A stretch of DNA of 64,000 nucleotides, from the NCBI RefSeq assembly GCF_900890425.1, contig NZ_CAAHFG010000002.1, positions 744,001-808,000 on the forward strand, given 5' to 3'. The notes under the pieces were generated by a model. It was not told the DNA's origin, searched no databases, and was given only the letters and a program-made list of their open reading frames with translations. The position numbers and the translations under genes are program-made. Positions within the stretch are counted from its first letter, which is position 1. Each line of letters begins with the position of its first letter. Positions 60,092-64,000 of this stretch are shown here, piece by piece. The stretch is from Pontiella desulfatans. GTDB lineage: Bacteria; Verrucomicrobiota; Kiritimatiellia; Kiritimatiellales; Pontiellaceae.

Positions 60092-60235
60092 ATGAAAAAA
60101 TTTACCACACTAAACGAAGTAGCAGAGGCCATTGATGATCGTGGGTTCTCAGTTGTCGATCCCAATGGAGTCTCTCTTTACATTTTTTCTGAAAGAGATC
60201 CATCTGAAGAATTCAAACAATACTACAAAAACTAG
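60092..60235 (+). CDS. Cassette 5: 47-residue protein
   Basis: A short frame begins MKKFTTLNEVAEAIDDRGFS and ends FKQYYKN. AGGAAATACATT lies just before the ATG, a good ribosome site. It fills the last cassette. The product is small, acidic and without membrane spans. Its position between two attC sites is the main support. Confidence 0.6.
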   Translation: MKKFTTLNEVAEAIDDRGFSVVDPNGVSLYIFSERDPSEEFKQYYKN

Positions 60236-60279
60236 CCGAACCAGCTTGACCCTACCGAAAAAGGGGTCAGCCGATGAAT
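60235..60279 (+). repeat. Decayed attC site 5
   Basis: GCCGAAC, then GCTTGACCC paired with GGGTCAGC through one extra T, retains the attC pattern. The closing GTT is replaced by GAT at about 60273, so the site is probably no longer recombined. It marks the end of the array. Confidence 0.5.
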
Positions 60280-60310
60280 CTTAGAATCAAGGATTATTGA
60301 AAGGACAAAT

Positions 60311-60333
60311 GGTCAGGCCGCCTAATTCGTCAT
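60311..60333 (-). repeat. Right copy of the 23-bp inverted repeat
   Basis: It is the exact inverted copy of 55105-55127. Together they enclose 5.2 kb: the integrase fragment, all cassettes and the decayed attC. Its inner side follows cassette 5 by about 30 bp. Confidence 0.75.
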
Positions 60334-60758
60334 ATTGAATCGAAGCCCAGCATTACCCTGCTGCACTGCGTTCAAGACACGAAAGCCCCCGCTCCGTTGG
60401 AAGCATCCATGAGGCCGGATTCGGCAAATGGGTCAGAGTACCTGGGTAGATGCAAAAGATCACGAGCGGTTTTGGGGGCGCGGTGGTTGCCCGTTCGGCG
60501 GGGCAGGCGGGACGCCTGCGGTACAGCAAGTGGCGCGTAAGCGTGCGGTGGTATTTCCCCGACGGGGGCCAGAAAGCCCCCGCTCCGTTGGAGCCGCCCA
60601 TCGATCCTGTCCATCAGGTAATTCGGGCAGAACACGACTAGCCGATGCTTTGGGGCACGGGATGAACTCGCGCCAGCGGACGAGGCCGGATTCGGCGGGG
60701 CAGGCGGGACGCCTGCGGTACGGCAAGCGGCGCGTCGGCGGGGCGGAAGTTTGTCCGG
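60334..60758. repeat. Repeat-rich spacer
   Basis: No gene is visible. Two copies of the covarying hairpin lie at 60503-60519 and 60700-60716. Each continues into GTAC, GCAAG and GGCGCGT. A 'GCCCCCGCTCCGTTGGA' unit also occurs twice, at about 60385 and 60580. Confidence 0.6.
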
Positions 60759-61691
60759 TCAGCCGCCGATGCCGACGTCGAGGCCCTGTTCCTTGAAGAT
60801 GGCAATGGCGCGGTCGATATCGTCCTGCGTTGGTTCCTGCATGGCGTGGAGGTTGCAGGGCTGGTTTAGCCGCTTGAGTTTGGAGGCCGCGATGTTGTGG
60901 TATGGGAGCAGGTCGATGGGTTTGCGCGCCCCGTCGAGCGAGGCGATGAAGGCGGCCGAGGCGCGTATGTTTTCCTCGTCGGCATTGATGCCTTTGATGA
61001 GCGGGATACGGATGATGATCGAGGCACCGCTTTTGGCGAGGAGCTGGAGGTTTTCGAGGATTATGCGGTTGTCGACACCCGTCCATTTTTTATGTGCGGC
61101 TGGATCCATGTGTTTCAGGTCGAAGAGGAAGAGTTCGGTATGCCCGGCGATTTCGAGCAGGGTTTCGGGGTCGGCGAAGCCGGAGGTGTCGACCACGCGG
61201 TGGATCCCTTTTTTTCCGCAGGCCTTCAGCAGGTCGAGCAGAAAGGCGGGTTGCATCAGCGGCTCGCCGCCGGAGATCGTTACACCGCCGCCGGACTGGT
61301 CGAAGAAGACGGTTTCCTTTTCGATTATCCTGGCGAGCTCCTCCGCGGTTTCCTCCCTGCCGGTCGTTTCGATCGCCTTGGCCGGGCAAACCTCCGCGCA
61401 GGTTCCGCAGAGCGTACAGGCGGCGGGGTCGGTCACGATTGTGCCCTTGGCCAGTTCCAGTGCGTTTTCGGGGCAGGCCTTCACGCACTCGCCGCAACCG
61501 ATGCACTTGGCGGCATTGAACATTTTCTGCTGTTTGGGTGAAATGCTTTCCGGGTTGTGGCACCACGCGCAGGAAAGCGGACAGCCCTTGAGAAAGATCG
61601 TCGTGCGGATGCCGGGGCCATCGTGGATGGCATAGTGCTTGATGTCGAATATAAGGCCAGATCCCATGTCATGAAATGAAGGGTTAAGCAT
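60759..61691 (-). CDS. Glycyl-radical enzyme activating protein
   Basis: The protein has 310 residues. The radical SAM motif CPLSCAWC follows GPGIRTTIFLKG. Two ferredoxin-type CxxCxxCx3CP clusters (CIGCGECVKACP and CTLCGTCAEVCP) are inserted, as in HypD, BssD and CutD activases. VTISGGEPLMQP and FLFDLKHMD are also typical. It installs the glycyl radical on the neighbouring enzyme. An alternative start (MGSGLIF) lies eight codons inside. Confidence 0.9.
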   Translation of the reverse strand: MLNPSFHDMGSGLIFDIKHYAIHDGPGIRTTIFLKGCPLSCAWCHNPESISPKQQKMFNAAKCIGCGECVKACPENALELAKGTIVTDPAACTLCGTCAEVCPAKAIETTGREETAEELARIIEKETVFFDQSGGGVTISGGEPLMQPAFLLDLLKACGKKGIHRVVDTSGFADPETLLEIAGHTELFLFDLKHMDPAAHKKWTGVDNRIILENLQLLAKSGASIIIRIPLIKGINADEENIRASAAFIASLDGARKPIDLLPYHNIAASKLKRLNQPCNLHAMQEPTQDDIDRAIAIFKEQGLDVGIGG

Positions 61692-61697
61692 TCTTAT

Positions 61698-64000
61698 TTA
61701 AAAGGATTCGTTTTCGGTTCGATCGATGACCTCCTGCTGGAGGTCTTCGTTCATGTCGTTGAAATAATCGCTGTATCCGGCCATGCGCACGAGCAGGTCC
61801 TTGTAGTCTTCCGGGCATTCCTGCGCGGCGCGCAGGGTGGCGGTGTCGACGATGTTGAACTGGATGTGGTGGCCGCCCAGGGTGAAGTAGCTGCGGATCA
61901 GGTGGCAGAGCTTGGCGATGTCTTCGTCCTTCTTCAACAGGCTGGGCAGGAAGCGCTGGTTGAGCAGGGTGCCGCCGGACATGGTGTGGTCGAGCTTGGC
62001 CAGCGATTGGATGACGGCGGCCGGCCCGTGCGTGTCGGCGCCGTGCGATGGCGAGGTGCCGTCGGAGATGGACTTTCCGGCCAGTCGCCCGTTCGGTGTT
62101 GCGCCCATCACCTTGCCGAAATAGATGTGGCAGGTGGTGGAGAGCATGTTGAGGTGGAACTTCCCGCCTTTGGTGTTGGGTTGTCCTTCGATCAAGCCCA
62201 GCAGGTCGTTGTAGACCTTCAGGGCAATGCCGTCGGCTTCGTCGTCGTCGTTGCCGAAGAACGGGGTGCGGTTGAGGATCGTCTGGCGCATCACCTCGTT
62301 GCCCTCGAAATTTTTCGCGACGGCATCGAGCAGGGCGTCCATTGCGTAGCGCTTGTCCTCGAAGACGTGCTTTTTGATGGCCGCGAGCGAATCGGTCACG
62401 GTGCCGAGGCCGGTGCACTGGATATAGTTGGTGTTGTAGCGCGGCCCGGCATCGTAGTAGTCGCGCCCCTTGGCGATGCAATCCTCGATGACGACGGAGA
62501 GGAACGGTGCCGGGGCATACTTTGCAAACATGCGGTCAATATAGTTGGAGACGCGGATTTTCTGGTCGATCACGAACGAGAGCTGCTTGTGGAAGGCTTC
62601 GTAGAGTTCCTCGTAGTTCTTGAAGTCGCGCGGGTCGCCGGTCTGGATTCCGCAGCGCTTTCCGGTGCACGGATCCATCCCGTTGTTCAGGGTGACTTCC
62701 AGGATTTTCGGTACGTTAAGGTAGCCGGTTAGGACATAGGCCTCCTTGCCGAATGCGCCGACTTCGATGCACCCGGAGCAGCCGCCTTCGCGGGCGTCGT
62801 GCAGCGATTTTCCCTGGCGCATCAGTTCCATGATGTAGGTATCGGCATTGAAGACGGAAGGATAGCCGTGGCCCTGGCGGATGACGCGCGCGGCCGCCTT
62901 GAGAAACTGTTCCGGCGTTTTGGTGCTGATGTGAACGGAGTTGCCCGGCTGCAGGATGTGGAGCTCTTCCACGATTTCGAGCATGATGTACGACACTTCG
63001 CTCACGGCGTTGCCGCCGTTGCGGTCGACGCCGCCTATGTTGAGGTTGGTGAAGTCGTTGTAGGTGCCGCTTTCGCGGGCGGTGATGCCGACCTTGGGCG
63101 GGGCGGTGTGGTTGTTCACCTTGATCCAGAAGCAGGAGAGCAGTTCCTTGGCCTGGTCGCGCGTTAGCGTGCCGGCGGCGGTTTCCGCGTTGTAGAACGG
63201 GGCGAGGTGCTGGTCGAAGTGGCCCGGGTTCATGGCATCCCATCCGTTGAGTTCGGTGATGGTGCCGAGATGGACGAACCAATACATCTGGATCGCTTCG
63301 TGGAACGTGCGCGGCGCGTTGGCCGGAACACGGCGGCACACCTCCGCCATCTTCCTGAGCTCGGCGGCGCGCTGCGGGTTCTTTTCGGTGAGGGCCCTCT
63401 GTTCGGCGAGCTCCGCATGGCGGTTCGCGAAGACGATTGCGGCATCGCAGGCGATGGCCATGGCCTTGAGTTCCTCGGCCTTGTCGGTCGCATCGGGGTC
63501 GGCCAGGTAGTCGAGGCGGTCGAGATGCGCTTCGATCTGTTTCTTGAAATCGAGCATGCCCATCCGATAGATTTTGCCGTCGAGGCTGGTGTGGCCGGGG
63601 GCGCGCTGCTCCATGAATTCGGTGAAGAGGCCCGCTTCGTAGGCCGCCTGCCACTCCGGCGGAACGTGGCTGAAGATGCGTTCGCGAACGGTGCGGCCTT
63701 TCCAGTAGGGGATGACTTCGCGCTCGTAGGTGTCGATATCCTCCTGGGAGATGGTGTAGCGCTGTTGCTCGCGTGTGTTGAGGACTTGGAAATCCTCGAC
63801 GGAATGGCAGGTCAGCTCCGGGAAGGTGGGTACGGCCTTGGGGGCCGGGCCGCGTTCGCCGACGATCAGTTCGTCGTCGCCGAGATAGATGGTGTGGTTG
63901 CGGCAGATTTCCAGGTAGGTCAGGGCGCGCATGACCGGGATGGAGTGCTTGCCGAGGTTTTCCTGGTAGAACCGCGTTTCGATCAGGGCGCGCTCGATGG
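61698..64000 (-). CDS. Glycyl-radical enzyme, HypD-like (5' end outside the window)
   Basis: At least 767 codons are visible. The active-site Cys-x-Glu is in GGCSGCIEVGAFGKEAY, followed by LTGYLNVPKILEVTLNNG and DPCTGK. The C-terminal glycyl-radical motif is RMAGYSDYF near the end. This pattern is close to trans-4-hydroxy-L-proline dehydratase (HypD), which feeds hydroxyproline to proline. Other dehydratases of the same superfamily cannot be excluded. The frame runs through the window edge, so the true start lies beyond 64000. The activase gene follows 6 bp downstream. Confidence 0.8.
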   Translation of the reverse strand, partial: IERALIETRFYQENLGKHSIPVMRALTYLEICRNHTIYLGDDELIVGERGPAPKAVPTFPELTCHSVEDFQVLNTREQQRYTISQEDIDTYEREVIPYWKGRTVRERIFSHVPPEWQAAYEAGLFTEFMEQRAPGHTSLDGKIYRMGMLDFKKQIEAHLDRLDYLADPDATDKAEELKAMAIACDAAIVFANRHAELAEQRALTEKNPQRAAELRKMAEVCRRVPANAPRTFHEAIQMYWFVHLGTITELNGWDAMNPGHFDQHLAPFYNAETAAGTLTRDQAKELLSCFWIKVNNHTAPPKVGITARESGTYNDFTNLNIGGVDRNGGNAVSEVSYIMLEIVEELHILQPGNSVHISTKTPEQFLKAAARVIRQGHGYPSVFNADTYIMELMRQGKSLHDAREGGCSGCIEVGAFGKEAYVLTGYLNVPKILEVTLNNGMDPCTGKRCGIQTGDPRDFKNYEELYEAFHKQLSFVIDQKIRVSNYIDRMFAKYAPAPFLSVVIEDCIAKGRDYYDAGPRYNTNYIQCTGLGTVTDSLAAIKKHVFEDKRYAMDALLDAVAKNFEGNEVMRQTILNRTPFFGNDDDEADGIALKVYNDLLGLIEGQPNTKGGKFHLNMLSTTCHIYFGKVMGATPNGRLAGKSISDGTSPSHGADTHGPAAVIQSLAKLDHTMSGGTLLNQRFLPSLLKKDEDIAKLCHLIRSYFTLGGHHIQFNIVDTATLRAAQECPEDYKDLLVRMAGYSDYFNDMNEDLQQEVIDRTENESF

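Noticed and set aside
60353-60641. Short frames in the spacer after the integron
   Set aside because: They are made of repeated GC-rich palindromes and change with repeat copies.
1-64000. tRNA, rRNA and riboswitch search by eye
   Set aside because: No intergenic gap shows a T-arm GGTTCGAATCC-type core with a matching acceptor stem, and no familiar riboswitch core was recognised.

Overview
The window is a GC-rich bacterial chromosome segment. Its gene content suggests a Gram-negative, probably anaerobic member of the PVC group, most likely Kiritimatiellota-like. This is an inference from several signs: sulfatase relics beside a SUMF1-domain protein, an arylsulfotransferase-family protein, DUF1800/DUF1501 pairs, a glycyl-radical enzyme with its activase, secreted EF-hand proteins, and a very divergent FtsZ in a ddl-ftsQ-ftsA-ftsZ block. 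No rRNA or tRNA gene and no CRISPR array was seen.

Layout. 1-16.6 kb is an accessory region read mostly on the minus strand. It holds an arylsulfotransferase-family protein, an RlmA-type methyltransferase, an esterase, three broken sulfatase pieces, an IS1595-type element with a stop codon in its transposase, a three-gene operon (DUF1611, alanine racemase-like, YcaO), an AbiE toxin-antitoxin pair, a SUMF1/gluconolactonase/EF-hand fusion, and an OmpR-type two-component system. A 16-bp near-palindrome lies upstream of three transcription units here and is a candidate binding site for that response regulator. 16.6-24.3 kb holds a GreA-like protein, NAD synthetase, IMP dehydrogenase, an HtrA/Deg protease overlapping a catalytically dead paralogue, and a radical SAM protein. 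24.3-32.2 kb holds the DUF1501/DUF1800 pair, then a TPR protein with ExbB, ExbD, TonB-like, zinc-ribbon and ACP-like genes. 32.2-42.7 kb holds a PaaX-type regulator, L-aspartate oxidase, a CAP-domain protein, a TraB/GumN protein, MscS, two tandem unknown paralogues, a ZnuABC-type metal transporter, DUF167, and a HepT/MntA pair. 42.9-51.9 kb is the cell-division block, convergent with a pseudopilin/type II secretion operon.

52-55.1 kb is almost gene-free: it is packed with dispersed palindromic repeats plus an intact IS110-family transposase. 55.1-60.3 kb is visibly AT-richer and is an integron remnant: a truncated integron integrase reading outward, and five cassettes reading the other way, separated by four well-formed attC sites and one decayed one. 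Cassette ends can be matched exactly by their complementary TTRRRY/RYYYAA boxes in three cassettes. The whole segment is enclosed by a perfect 23-bp inverted repeat. 60.3-60.8 kb is repeat-rich spacer, and the window ends in a HypD-like glycyl-radical enzyme with its activating enzyme.

The most unusual items are the integron remnant, the DUF1611-racemase-YcaO operon, the predicted response-regulator regulon tied to sulfatase-related genes, and the divergent FtsZ. All functions are read from sequence motifs alone; no database search was run.
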